From: Zygnema circumcarinatum
Taxonomy: Eukaryota > Streptophyta > Zygnematophyceae > Zygnematales > Zygnemataceae
Direction: 5' to 3'
NCBI GenBank assembly: GCA_037447605.1
Contig: CM074807.1
Location: 179,659 to 243,658 of the forward strand
Length of the DNA stretch: 64,000 nucleotides
The notes below the pieces were generated by a model that had not been told where the DNA came from, searched no databases, and saw only the letters and a program-made list of their open reading frames with translations. Shown piece by piece: positions 14,401-25,449 of this stretch. The stretch's first letter is position 1. The number at the start of each line of letters is the position of its first letter. The position numbers and the translations under genes were made by a program.

Positions 14401-14932
14401 GAAACTTTCACTATTCTCTTGTGTGATAGACGCAGTACAGTTGCTGTCACCTGTCCTTCAGACTTCAGACATTGGATTCTTTGATAGGCTCCTCGAACAA
14501 GGGGAATGCATTTCCAAGGGAAGACTTTGGAAATAAACAAAATAAAATTCTAAGAAGTAATAAAGAAACTTGACAACACCGTATATAAGGAGGCCTAGGC
14601 ATAAAGCAGGAATATGTGCTCAAATATGACAGTCGCTTGAAGAACATGGACTATAGTAAAGATTTTTTGCACATTTAACCATTCCAAATGTGCTGCATGC
14701 CACCTGTGTACCGCCTGTTTCATCCAGTTTTGTCAAATGACCGAACTTTCCCACCCATCTTTTCACATTGAAATTTGAAATAGTCACCTTCAACTGGTGG
14801 CGCTTCATTCACAATCGACTCCTCGCCGTGGTCAGCAGCCGGCTCGTCAAAATTGTCGAAATCATCAAAATCGGGCGGTTCGTCCTGCGCCGCCATCCAT
14901 TCGAGCTCGTCCAGGTCCGGCTCGTCCATCAC
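5406..14932 (-). CDS. CTF18: CTF18, large subunit of the alternative replication factor C clamp loader (multi-exon)
   Basis: AAA+ ATPase that replaces RFC1 in the clamp loader active in sister-chromatid cohesion and the replication checkpoint. Blocks found in order on the minus strand: acidic N-terminus starting MMDEPDLDELEWMAA (14932); IIPVSYGGERVY (about 12880); GRPLLSEPIDQMIERVEA (about 12600); WVDKYSPRTFTELLSDE (about 12290); an RGG-rich stretch (12060-11605); Walker A LLLCGAPGLGKTTLAHV (exon 11458-11372); VNASDDR...RPNCLV; DEIDGAFSSSEG (Walker B, about 10810); ALRPLRQVAR (about 10360); ECDIRSCLNTLQFLQRK (about 9370); a winged C-terminal part (EGIFENFLRVRYHDVSLL about 8470, LLTILAPLLRPV about 7470, TAREKQEVADLVDSMIAL about 7000); VDFFSRFKKAK (spliced, about 5950 and 5830); and GFVDASRKPVYLWDAF (about 5590), resembling the conserved C-terminus (GFTNAVRRPV type). 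The stop at 5406 needs a final short exon and is less sure. More than 15 introns. Confidence 0.88.
13923..14060 (-). repeat. In-frame 69-bp tandem duplication in CTF18 exon 2
   Basis: Two adjacent diverged copies (13923-13991 and 13992-14060), each encoding a 23-residue unit containing GGLRSFPKKAHLR followed by a basic H/Q-V-KEG segment. The unit length is a multiple of three, so the frame stays open. It sits in the disordered N-terminal half of CTF18. Confidence 0.85.
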
Positions 14933-16236
14933 TTATTCTATGCAAAGGATTTCAGCTCGTACTCAGCACGACAACACACACCAATGCTAATAAAAAAGTT
15001 GATCCTTCAGTCACACGCGTCTTGAAGACAGGTTGCCTTCCGCTTAATCCCTTATAAATTCTGTCAATCCGCTCCTCTACCCTCTGCATGACGTACAGAC
15101 GCCTCAACTTGCAAAGAATCCGCCAGCTGACAATCGGATGACAGCCTCTTAAGGAAGCTCATATTGACCATAACGTCCTCGCCCTTCGTCGGAATATCAC
15201 AATGTGCATTCTGCAACAGCCGGCGAACATATGAGCCTGCGCCATGTGCCGCACCTTCTCCTGGTGGTGCCAGAAAAGGGGTCCCCCGAGCTCCTGACAG
15301 AGGGAGAGAGAGGGCGAGGGAGGGGAGGCCTCGCGCCATTTGAACCAGCGACTTTTCCCTCCAATTTGTGGCTTCACTTCGCTTCCGTGCACGTGTGCGC
15401 GACTGAGCATCCTGCTACAGTCCCCGTTTCACAACGACGCAACTTCGTGATACGCTATCCCGTTACAGTATGGCTGCCTCGTACGACGCTAAACAGCTCC
15501 ACTCAGCGAGCGACTTTTGGCCCCGCTTTTTAGCCACGGCTGGTGTTGGGCCTACAAGGAAGCTCATGGCTCATGGCCTTTGCTTGCATGCATGGGTCAC
15601 TTGCGCCAGCCCCGTTCACATCAGGCCCAGATCCAAGAGTTTAGTTCAAGGGGGGCTGACCCATAACGAGTTGGGGAAAGAAAATCTGACATTTGAGTGT
15701 GGGTGTTTTTGCTATTCAGCCGTCAAAGGCGATCGATCAGTGGCTCACAGTTTTTTTAAAATACGAGGGGGGGCGTAATTCCCTCTCACGCAACCGTGGG
15801 TCCACAACTGACGCTTGTTTGGACGTCTGTCAGTTTGAACATGCCTTGAAGCGTTGCTCAACAGTAGACGAGTCAAAGTTGGCGAACATGTTTCATGTGG
15901 AAATAAAGAGTACTTGCATTCATATCCGTCCATATATAAAGTACAACAATCAATCCTGTCTAACCCTACACTAGTGCCTTTGCCACATTCTGCAGCATTG
16001 ACATTTACAAAACTGCCGACAGTGCCCCATTTCTACTATCCCAACCCCACCCCCATATCCACAACGAGCCGGCCCTGACCCCCTCTCTCCAGCCCCATGA
16101 CCCCATGTTCCCATGGCCCCCATGGTTCCATGGTCCTATGGTTCCCATGGTCCTATGGCCCCATGCCCCCCATGGTCCCATGGTCCTATGGTCCCCATGC
16201 CCCCCATGGCCCCCATGGCCCCCCATGACCAGCCGC
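14933..16236. other. Intergenic region between CTF18 and the root-cap-like gene
   Basis: This region holds the CTF18 upstream flank and the 3' flank of the root-cap-like gene. Open frames of 80-110 codons exist on both strands (for example plus 15470-15778 starting MAASYDAKQLHS, and minus 15339-15064), but I recognise no family and cannot decide whether any is real. A GTACGAC motif is at 15481. From 15780 to 16080 I see nothing specific. Confidence 0.45.
16083..16228. repeat. CCATGG/CCTATGG minisatellite
   Basis: About 145 bases of irregular repeats built from CCCATGG, TCCTATGG and CCCCATG, full of NcoI-type palindromes (CCATGG). It begins 9 bases downstream (in the minus-strand sense) of the root-cap-like stop codon, so it probably lies in that gene's 3' UTR. 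Confidence 0.9.
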
Positions 16237-18829
16237 TCAGGCCTCGAAGGCGAAGGACCTGGCGCCCTTCCCGAGCGCGTTCTGAGCGCCGGCGGAGGCG
16301 AGCTCGGCGGCGGCGGCGGCGGCGGCGGCGGCGCGCTCGGCGGCGCGGCGGAAGCGCGCGAAGCGGCAGTCGGCGCGCAGGAGCGCGGAGGAGCGGTAGT
16401 CGCCCGCGCGGCCGTCCAGGAAGCCCTCCGCGTCGTCTCCCGGCACCACCTCCGCCGCGAGGAGCTCGCTGTACACCAGCTGCTGGCTACCGCTGCCGCC
16501 GGCACATCACATGCATGCATGCATGCATGCAGGGGAGGGGTCTCAGCCACTCCGCACTTTGTTTCTTACCCCATATTCCAGCTCAGTTTACTCAAGACTA
16601 CGAACAAGAAGCAACCAGTTGTGGGGTCTAAGGCAGGACGAGGGTTGTTGGATTAGCACTTACAGGCGGTCCTTGTGGTCGGAGCGGAAGGTCTGGCCGA
16701 GAATGCCGTGAGCATCATCGGACAGGTCGGCCACAGGCATCTCAAAGTCGAAATGTACCACTCCGTCCGTGGCAGTCCTCAGCATGGCGATTTCCGGCCG
16801 CAGAGTGAGCCTCAGATTCAGCACGTCCGTCACCTTGATCTGGAACACGTCCACCAAATCGTCGCCACTGCGCCTCTTGGCCGCAAGCCACCTCACTTCA
16901 ATGTCGCCGTTAGCGCGGAGAGCGGAGTCTCCCGCTTGTCCAAGCTGCAGCTCCTCGCCGTCGACGGTAAGGCGGCCCAAGTAGCCATTGTCGTACTGCC
17001 ACCTGGCGCCTTCGCGTGCTGCCAGCACGATGGTGTGGTGACCCCAAAGGATGCCGATCTGGCGAATCCATGTGAGGGCCTTGCGAGGGTTGCTGCCCCA
17101 CCGGCCGTAACGGCCGCCATAGAACACGTTGATGTGGAGGTGAGCATCAGACACAAGGCAATAGGTGGCATTGGGTTCGCCTGCACGCCCCGCAAATCAT
17201 CGATTTCTTTAAAACAAAAAACTTGTGAACGACCATCGCGTCCTCTACTAAGGGGAGGGTGTATCTCACGAAAGCAAAATTCTCAACTGGGGGAAGGGCT
17301 GCTGTTAGGGTAGTTGACCTGAGAAGTCGAAGCGCGAGCCGTCGGCGCCGGTGTAGTGGGGGTCGCCCACTCCGCCCGGGGAGGGAGGGGTGGCGGAGGG
17401 GCAGCTTGCATCGATCACAGAGGGCGCGTAGCATGCCTGCAAGCCCAGGCTGATGTCGGCGGAGGTGGACGCCAGGTTCGTGAGAGTCACCGCACTGATC
17501 CACGCGTTGCCCTGATAAGAAACGTATGATAAACATGTATGAATACATGGACTGGGAACGAGAGAGAAAGAGGGAGAGAGAGAGAGAAAGAGGGAGAGAG
17601 AGAGAGAGAACGAGGGTAGAGGAGAGAGGGAGAGCTTACGAGTGTGCCCCCAGAGTTGCACTGGCCGTTGTTGAGGATGTTGACTGGGCAGAGCGCAGAG
17701 GAAGCCGTGACGGAGCAGCCAATGATCTGCGAGCTGGCGAGCTGCCCCGTGAGCGGATTTCCGCCCACGAAGAGAGCGTTCAGGAAGGCTGTGTTCGCGG
17801 ATACCAGCGCGGAGGCACCCGTGGCGCCGCTGATGGCCACCTGGAGGAGGAGGGGGAGGAGGGGAGGAGGAGAGGAGGAGAGGAGTTGAGGAGGAGGAGA
17901 GGAGGAGGAAGAGGAGGAGAGGAGGAGGAGGAGGAGGAGGAGGAGGAGGAGGAGGAGGAGGAGGAGGAGGAGGAGGAGGAGGAGGAGAAGCCATTCAGAC
18001 ACGGCCCCTTTCGTCAGCACTCGTGGCAATGTGAGTCAAGGTTAGTGGGTTATGTGGGTCAAGGTTAGTGGGTTATGTGGGTCAGGTCGTTGTCTTATCT
18101 GCAGCAAAGGTTACAGTTCGATAGATGACCCAAGTCTTCATCAAAGCGTGATCATAAGCTTAATTGTATATGATTCATAACTTCATAGTCTCTATGAAAG
18201 AATTACAACACACTGGAAGGTGGAACGCTCACTTGAAATCCTCCGCTGGCAGTGGTTCCCCCCGTGGCCCACACGTAGCTGTAGGACGTCTGCCCCGCCG
18301 TCACGCTGCTGATGCTGCAATTGATGCTCACCTGCCACAGCATTAGGGCACACGTGGCACCCCCACGTCAGCATTGCGCACCAATCCACCATGGAAGGAA
18401 ACCAGCCGAAGAGGCGGAGTATGAGCAGAGAAGTAGAGAGGGTATTGAAGCAAGAGGGAGAGGGAGTGAGGGATAATGAGGGAGGTAGAGAGAGCGAGAG
18501 AGAGAGAGGGGCAGTGGGACCGTACGGGGGTCAATGCGGAGAGGAGGTCGAGGGTGCCGCTGAAGGAGCCGTCCCAACATTTGTCACAAAAGATCGACCC
18601 CACGATGGAACTCGCATTCTGCATTCCCCGCTCTCTCGTCATCAGTGAAAATTTTCCGCACAAGGAGAAGAAGTTCTAAGTTTAGGATTCACATGTTTTC
18701 ATCGCAAGGAAACCAAAAAGCCGTCATTTGCGCTCAGAACATCGATTGTACCGCAGCGGGAAGCAGCGAATGCAGCAAAGCAGCGCAGAGCGCCCCCACA
18801 ACCGCCCAAGTCCTTCCGCCCGCAGCCAT
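16237..18829 (-). CDS. Secreted root-cap family protein with Ole e 1-like N-terminus and VWD-like start motif
   Basis: Exon 1 (ATG at 18829, context GCCATGG) encodes a clear signal peptide, MAAGGRTWAVVGALCAALLH. The next exon gives GSIFCDKCWDGSFSG, resembling the FCDxC and FS pattern of pollen Ole e 1-type extracellular domains. Later exons give VAISGATGASALVSAN, GNAWISAVTLTNLAST, GDPHYTGADGSRFDF (VWD-like opening), CLVSDAHLHINVFYGG (about 17165-17120), LTWIRQIGILWGHHTIVL, VVHFDFEMPVADLSDDAHGI, GILGQTFR, and a final exon with GDYRSSALLRADCRFARF before the stop at 16237. This order matches plant root-cap proteins (Pfam Root_cap). The last exon has an Ala-run encoded by (GCC)n. Likely an extracellular or cell-wall protein of unknown activity. 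Introns hold GA and GGA microsatellites. Confidence 0.82.
16501..16531. repeat. (ATGC)n microsatellite
   Basis: Run of CATGCATGCATG in the last intron of the root-cap-like gene, overlapping the splice acceptor side of the final exon. The sequence is self-complementary. Confidence 0.85.
17550..17635. repeat. GA-rich microsatellite in a root-cap-like gene intron
   Basis: Interrupted AGAGAGAGGGAGAG tract between the exon carrying GNAWISAVTL and the preceding exon. Confidence 0.85.
17840..17992. repeat. (GGA)n trinucleotide tract
   Basis: About 150 bases of nearly pure GGAGGA with a few AGAG and AAG interruptions, in an intron immediately upstream (minus sense) of the VAISGATGASAL exon. On the coding strand it is a CCT/TCC polypyrimidine tract that runs to within a few bases of the AG acceptor, so it may act as an unusually long polypyrimidine tract. 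Confidence 0.9.
18035..18083. repeat. Short tandem duplication of about 24 bp in an intron
   Basis: The phrase GGTTAGTGGGTTATGTGGGT is repeated twice in tandem. Intronic, no coding role. Confidence 0.75.
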
Positions 18830-19899
18830 GGCTTCCCTGCTTTCCCTTTTGCTCTGTGATTCCTCCTCTCGTCACCCTCTTCGCTCCCGCTCAGCCCCTC
18901 TCCCTGCTCCACTCTCCCTTTCCTTCTCTCTCTCTCACTCTCTCTCTCCTTCTCTCTCTCTCTCACTCACTCACTCTCGCTCTCTCTCTCTCTCTCTCTC
19001 CCCTCTCTCTCTCTCACAGTCTCAAGGAGGACTGATGCCGCCGCTTCCCGCCAGCTCCGACCTTTATCCGCTGCTCCGCCGGCGGCCGACAGCTGCGCCC
19101 CCCACGTGGCGCCGATTCATTGGCGCGAGCTCCACGCAGACACGTGTGAAGGAGGTCCGCGCGGCTCCCGGCCCCTAGCCCGACCGACATTCCGCTTGTC
19201 GCCTGCGCCGAGCGGCCGAGGCGGGCCGAGGCGGGTCGCTTGGGCGGCCGCTGTACGGCAGCTGTCGATGCTCACCCACGCGGGTACGGCGGTCAGGAGG
19301 ATCGGATTCTAAAGATCTAAAATGAAATCTAAAGAGATATGAGATCTGTATGACGTATCTTTATTGGAGCTAGATTTGGAAGAAGTCCTGAAGTCATTAG
19401 AGGTCGGCCAATGAATGATCAGAGAATCAACAAAGTGAGATTCTAATAGGGATCTGAAGAGATACGAATTTGCCAATTTAGATACGAAAGTAGGATTCTG
19501 CAAATCCTGTACGACGTAGCGTCTCGTGTTCGTACGGTCCCGTGGGTTGGCGGTTGGAGGGGAACGGACTGGGTAGTGGCTGGAGGTTGGAAGGAACTGT
19601 AATGGCGGTCAGTACGGTACCTTATATCCTTCACCTGTTACCCTTCCAGTAATTGTATGTTCTCTGTGAATACCGTGACGGCGAACATGACTGTAACTGC
19701 GTGTCTGCTGCTAAACGACGTCATATAACCCTAAAAACCGCCCTGACTGCTGTTCCATGCTCTGCGGGTGTAGTCGTACGAACGTTCCATGCCCTGTAGT
19801 TGGAGTCCAAGAAACGCTTTTCTATGTGTCACGCTCAATGCCCGACAAGTGGTGGCGAGGCGGCTGCTGAGAGTGGAGGGCGCAGCAGGAGTCCAGGCC
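18830..19899. promoter_or_regulatory. Divergent intergenic region between the root-cap-like gene and the ChuX/HutX-like gene
   Basis: Shared upstream region of two diverging genes. It holds a CT-rich tract (about 18905-19020), a GC-rich segment (about 19030-19260) and several GTACGG/GTACGA motifs (19253, 19284, 19509, 19532, 19612, 19776). No TATA box is obvious. A promoter role is inferred from position. Confidence 0.5.
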
Positions 19900-21012
19900 A
19901 TGGCTGCCCCCATTGCTGCAATGCTCACATCGCCGACCCTTTCTCAACTTTCTTCCGTTGCTTCTCGTAGTCTTAACTGTGTCGAATTTGTTCCTTTACG
20001 GCCTCTTTTTCGCCGCAAGTTCCGTTCTGATCCGACGGGGAGGCAGTCGTCAAGGGGGCATGTGTGTGTGCTCGCATTGCAGCAGCTGAGCGACAGAAAA
20101 AGTTGGAAACTGAGAGCAGTCCCTGACGCAACGACGGTTTCGGTCAACGAATCAACGGAGAACGACTCTTTTGTGAAGCTGAAAGAATTTCTGGAAGATG
20201 CCAAGAAGCTTGGAAGGGTACTTGCAGATTATATGCACAATTGCGCCGTGCCTGTGAATGTGATAAGGAAGAATGTGGTTCAGCTGTTCTGTTTACAATT
20301 GGTTCTAGCGTTCCGCTCTTGCTGCATTTATTGTTTGCACTGACTGTTACTTGGAGAGCGAACTGTAGAGTCATTCCCAATCTTGTCTTTACTTCGTCCG
20401 AGGACACGAAGTGGGAGGAAGACTATGGCGAAAAATGCACCTTGTTTGGCCCACATTTGCAGGTCCGCATTATTTTGAAGACAGGTTTGGCCGTATTGGA
20501 GTCCGTGTCTACTCTCGACGGCCTTTACTTCCGAGACGTCCCTGGAAAGGGAGAATATGGTAACCTCGTGAAGCATGAGGATAATTTGGACTTTCACCTG
20601 CTGCTCAGCAAGGTGGCGTCGATCAAACTCAGCAAGAACCGAGCCATGTTTGACCCAAACATCTCTACGTACATTATTCGCTTGTTGGACAGTGAAGGGA
20701 CAGTTGGTGCAAGCCTATTGCTTATGTGGAAGCCAGGTGAGAGCACATTTCTTTACAGTTCTTTTCAACTACTTGACTTATTTCGGAACTGCTTTATGCT
20801 GAGTCTTGATGCTGCAAACTTCTTTGACCTGAGCTTTGGTGAACGTTTGCACAAGCTTTTTTGATGAATATTCACTGACCTCAGTCACATTGTGCGATGG
20901 GCCAGGCACAAAAGGAGAGTATGACGAAGGCCAGGAAGAGGCATTTATAGCATTACTGGCTAAGTATGGAGAAGAAGTTCGGCTTCATGGTACAAGCCTC
21001 GAGGCAGAGTAA
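19900..21012 (+). CDS. ChuX/HutX-like (heme-carrier fold) protein, probably plastid-targeted
   Basis: Start chosen at 19900 (GGCCATGGCTGCC); an in-frame ATG at 19789 is also open. Residues 1 to about 75 are Ser/Arg/Leu-rich with few acidic residues, like a transit peptide. The next part (KLKEFLEDAKKLGR) is followed by an intron containing an open frame. Exon 2 (about 20464-20738) encodes VRIILKTGLAVLESVSTLDG, YGNLVKHEDNLDFHLLLSKV and SIKLSKNRAMFDPNISTYII, ending in a GASLLLMWKPG strand. The last exon (about 20908-21012) gives EEAFIALLAKYGEE before TAA. The strand pattern and the final A-x-F-x-x-L-x-x-KYG helix fit the ChuX/HutX heme-utilisation carrier family, found in bacteria and some plant plastid proteins. 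Heme binding is not shown by the sequence; the function in algae or plants is uncertain. Confidence 0.62.
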
Positions 21013-21268
21013 ACAGCAAGGTTTAATACACATCGACCTTGTTTGGTTGCTTTTGCAGTTATCTTGGTTGCTGGTTCCAATTGGTGCAACTTTGAAGTTA
21101 ATCAAGACGAAGGACTTTTCTTTTTAAGATTTTTTTTTTCTGGTCCATTGTGATTTACAATGAGTGGGCTTAGGCGTCGTCAGATGAGTTCCACTAAGAA
21201 TACGACTGAACCATGGCTTTGTTCTTTTTGTTGGTCGAACACCTGAGAGCGGAAGGCACTCTTCCCTT

Positions 21269-24200
21269 TCATGAAGTCGAGATCCACTGACCGCAACTTG
21301 TAAACAAAGGAGAAAGTGGGAAATGCTTGCTAATACACCCTTCCAAGAAAGCAATTGCACCATAATGCAACCGAACAAGAAAGAACAAGCAATCCATAGC
21401 ACCCAGTCAATGTTATTGTCGACATTGCCAACATTACAGCACAGTCCTTCCCAACGTTTGCATTATTTCCGAGCCTGTGCTGCTCCTGGAGCCCCTTGAC
21501 GTCCAAAAGTCGCTCTGAATCTCCGCATAAAACAAGCCACAAGGGGAAAGCGGAACGGCGTTAGTGACTTTCAGCCTCATGGATACAAATCACGAATTTG
21601 AGAACAATTCAAGACATTTGGAACAATCTTCTCACATCTCAACCAACGCACACGAGGTAAGGCTGGCCTTTAAAATGAAATGCTCCCTTTGATCAGTTCA
21701 AAAAATCTGGGTAGCATTTCCTCCATTTTGTCTCAGTCAACTTGAAGCTGAAGCCACGGTGCTCTGTCAGGTCAGCTTCTGCTCACCCGCAAGTCGAGCA
21801 GACTCTGCTTTGTTTGCAGAAAATGGAGAGGCAGACAGAGCAAACATAGCCGATGTCGATTGTCTTTTTGTGGCAGAAGCAGCTGCGTGCCGCAAATAAA
21901 AAACGCATCAGTATTTTCAACAAAGAATCAGATGGAAAGATCGGAGGCATTGTGATCAAAGTTTGAGTCTTCTGAAAGTCATCTGCATAGTGCTGTGAGG
22001 CTGTGGACGGTAAGCGCATAAAGAAAGAAGGCTCTTACGATGCTCGAAAGTCTACACCAGCCGGCCGCGGCAGCCGAAGGAAACGCCGTGAGTGCAGGTC
22101 TGTTGCAGACACCGTCTGCGATGTGGCAACCAACTAGACAATTAAGGAAGGAACACATCTCCTTTCCTTCAACCTAATTAACACGAAAGCCTTTTGTATA
22201 CAGTTGAAAGGAAAGGATAGGAAACATAAAAGCCTGCAACTTACAAGCAAGTACTGGAGGAGGCCCTCAGGGCGTCGGGGCTTCATATAGATTCCGCCAG
22301 TCAAGTGAGAAGCCTGGCTAAACCCACATGACCAAGCGGCCGAATAACCATCAACTAGATGCAGAGAAGGCAATATCGCGTGAAGAAAGCATTAAGGGAG
22401 AAGGTATTCAAAGAAGTGAGTCGGCACCTGTTGTAGAAATGCTGAATCCATGCTTCCCACCATGCAGGCATCGATTGGAATCTGGATTGGATCGAGGTAA
22501 GGGAAAAGGAAGAAATAAAAAATGGAACCTTCGTTAGGGAAAATAAATCGAAAAATAAAACGAAGGTTTCCAACCTCAGCCTGCAAAATCCTATGCACCT
22601 TTGTTCTGAAAAATGAATCTTACCCCGGATCGTTGAGCTGAGAAGATTGAATTCATCAACGCAATGTACCTGCAACCGCGGAGCAAGAGCCAAAGGAATA
22701 AAGAAATGGACCAGGCGCAAGAGAAACACGTAACCCTTACTCATCCATGCTTTTCAGTCCATTGCAGTGGGTCAAACAAATGATGAAGAACTCAATGTAC
22801 AGAGACACAAAAAAACTGAACTTGCCGCAATCCCGTCAAGACATGATGGCATGATCCCGTTAGTCAAATCAGCACCTTCCTTTGTAAGTAAACCGTTGAC
22901 ATGTGATATCTATCACCAAGAGAAAGCAAGTCCAAACGAAATGGTCTGTCAAATGTCAAGTTCTTTAACACCTCTCTGAGTTTGGAGAAGACGTACTCAC
23001 TGCTGAGGCGCGTCTTGAGAGCCATGTAAACACAAAATCTGTTCCCTTCAAGAGAGCTCCCTCTCCAAATAAGTCATTCAGATTGAAGGCCAACCAAAAG
23101 TATCCAAATTGAACCACTGTTCTCAACTCCTAAACCCAGGTTCTCCCAGTTTTGGAAATCTATCCTCAACATTGTAACTTGATCAGTTACAGTGCCAGAT
23201 TCTGAACCCCAAGAGGACAGAAAAGTACAGGGGCTTATTCAGAACAGTCTCTGATCAAATGACTTACTCGAGGCTGGGGATGAGGAGGTGGGCGTCGAAG
23301 GACCTTTGTGATATCTGCTCAGTAGTTGGAAGTAAGTCAGTATGCCCTTCTGTGACCAGCTCATCTCAGATACGACTCAAGACACATTAAGCCAGTCACT
23401 TACAGGCCGAAGACAAGAAACATGTCGACAAAAGGATAAAGGAGGACAAACCGACATGTTAAAGCAAGAGAGAGAGAGCCTGAGAGCAACGAATATTTTG
23501 ATCGCAGACCCAGCTCCTCCTCCGGCGTTAGCTCCAAAGCCTTCTCTTCCACAGCTGAAAACTCCTGCAACTGTTTTGCTATCTCTTCCATGGGAACAAG
23601 CTGTGACGTTTTTCCTTTTTGTTGACTGCCAGAAGATGGCAATTTTCCTCCCGCAGGGGCAGTGGCGCCATCATTCTCAAAAGTTGACGGCGACTGAAAC
23701 AGATACTGACTGCATGGAAAACCTCAAATATAGAACGGTCGAGGAACAAAACAAATAAGATGCCATAGGATTGTAATGAACTAAGGCAGGGGTCTGCATT
23801 GCACTGGACTGAATAGGAAGGTGCATAAACTGAATAAAAAAAGACTTGTAAGTCCTACTACGAAAGTCAACTCTGAACGTCTGAAAACTCGGCCGATCTT
23901 CCTTCGCACCATCAGGGCAGGTTGAACTGGACGAGGCAATGCTTACCAGGTTGATGAACCGGTTGCGATAACAGCAAGACAGTTTTTATGATGTAAAGCG
24001 AGATAGGAATTCACAAAAAACAATATCTGCTCCAAAAACAAATAAACCACCGTCACCTTCGATTCTGGATTACATGAAACTTTCAGTTTGCTCCAACAAT
24101 AGCAAATGGAAAGTCTTTCCTAATTCACGTTAAGACCACAGAGGTAACCTAGCAATGGCAATGTACTAGTCTAGTCCATTAGCGCACATGTGGTGAATTT

Positions 24201-24583
24201 TTTTTTTTTTTGCAATTTTTCCCTTTTTCTTCACTTTTTTAACCGAAAGTGATAATAAAAAAGGCGTTCCTTTGTTGCCACTCGTGCTACAAAAGCAGTT
24301 CACTGAGCGATAGAATGCACGAAGCGACTCCATGGGTTCGCTTTCGTGCACCAAAGCATTCCAGAATAAAAGCCAGAAGGGAAGGACCTGCCTGTGAAAG
24401 AAATTGAGAGAGGGAAAGAGATGCGTTTGCGGAGGAAGGACTCCCTTCTGCTGATGCCCAAAAGCAGGGATTGGCCTCAAGAATCAGCACCAGGAGGCTG
24501 ACATCATCTGCAAGCAGTTCCAAATAGCAGCTCAAGCCGTCAGATGTTTCAAAATACACGTGCATTCTTGTGACAGACAACAT
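21269..24583 (-). CDS. TFB4: General transcription factor IIH subunit p34 (GTF2H3/TFB4)
   Basis: Core TFIIH subunit used in RNA polymerase II initiation and nucleotide excision repair; it has a vWA-like fold plus a C-terminal zinc-binding C4 domain. Blocks in order on the minus strand: [17 protein letters not shown] (about 24510), LAVIATGSS (about 23960), [15 protein letters not shown] (about 23440, cf. the LLAGSLAKAL helix of the family), [14 protein letters not shown] (about 23030), [15 protein letters not shown] (about 22660), [17 protein letters not shown] (about 22480), LTGGIYMKP...LLQYLL (about 22290), [14 protein letters not shown] (about 22060), and the zinc motif [20 protein letters not shown] followed by [12 protein letters not shown] (about 21885-21785), with all expected cysteines. 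The stop at 21269 depends on a short last exon. The first ATG at 24583 is followed by another in frame at 24565. Confidence 0.9.
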
Positions 24584-25449
24584 CGCGTCGTAATGATTCC
24601 GGTCGTGCTTTCAATTTATAAAATATAATTGATGCAGAGCGTGGAAGTTAGCACCAAGAAGCTGCTTGCAAGACCCCAATTCTTGCTTGTGCAGCTTCAG
24701 CTTGTCTACCTGTTGCTGCAGAAGGAGCAGGTGCAGACATCACCGCCGTAGCAACCGCTATCCAAATGGGTCATACGGCAACCTCAAAAACACGCATTCA
24801 TGACTGCGTGCTTACCCTAAAAACCCTCTCACAGTAGGATCTGTCCAGCCCCAGCCATGGCTGCTGCACGAAGCGGTGCAGCCGCATTAGCCGTATGGGT
24901 TCGTGATGTGTAAGCCCATTGCCATGGACCCAGCACCCATGCGACAATGTGGTGAAACGGCCATGGCACATCGGCTATGGCATGGCATGATGGCAATTAG
25001 TAGGCGACATGGGCATGGCATGTGTATGTCTGGATGGATGCATGCCATGGGAATGTTGGCAACGTCTTGGTGTAGAGGAAGAGGGGGACATATGCTTGTC
25101 GAATGTTTTTACAATTGTTTGAGGTGCAGGCCTGCACGAGATGGGGCCTCAAGGTACCATTTGTGGCGCATGCACACGGCTGCAGTTTGGTTTGTCGACA
25201 GTCGAAAGCTCGACTTTGCAATTGGAACGAGTGGGTTCCAACAATGGTTTGACAATTCCATCACCAACCAAACGATACTGAGAAGGCACACAGTACACAT
25301 GACAAGGGCATTCAAGGAATTGGCCTGAGAAGACTAGAGAGTTCGTAACCATGGCTATTACCCCCACAAGGCGCCGTCGACTAGACTGCCAGCACCTCCC
25401 TTTGCTATGTACACGAAGCAATCAATCTCAAATGTATCCGCAACATCTC
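24584..25449. other. Intergenic region between RTF1 3' end and TFIIH p34 5' end
   Basis: Upstream flank of the TFIIH p34 gene and 3' flank of RTF1. On the minus strand at about 24730-24650 a short frame (VDKLKLHKQELGSCKQ) follows an AG acceptor but cannot be linked to a gene. At 24900-25065 there are many CATGG/ATGGC words, like the minisatellites at 16083 and 59165. A plus-strand frame of 141 codons (24903-25328) is composed of these repeats and is not convincing. Confidence 0.5.

Noticed and set aside
15064-15778. Possible small gene between CTF18 and the root-cap-like gene
   Set aside because: Open frames on both strands but no motif, no splice support and no recognisable family; left as unannotated.
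16105-16656. 183-codon plus-strand frame with Pro/Met/Trp and Gly repeats
   Set aside because: It is the antisense of the CCATGG minisatellite and of the GC-rich last exon of the root-cap-like gene.
24903-25328. 141-codon plus-strand open frame rich in Met, His and Gly
   Set aside because: It is produced by the ATGGC/CATGG word repeats, has no family resemblance, and sits in the 3' flank of RTF1.
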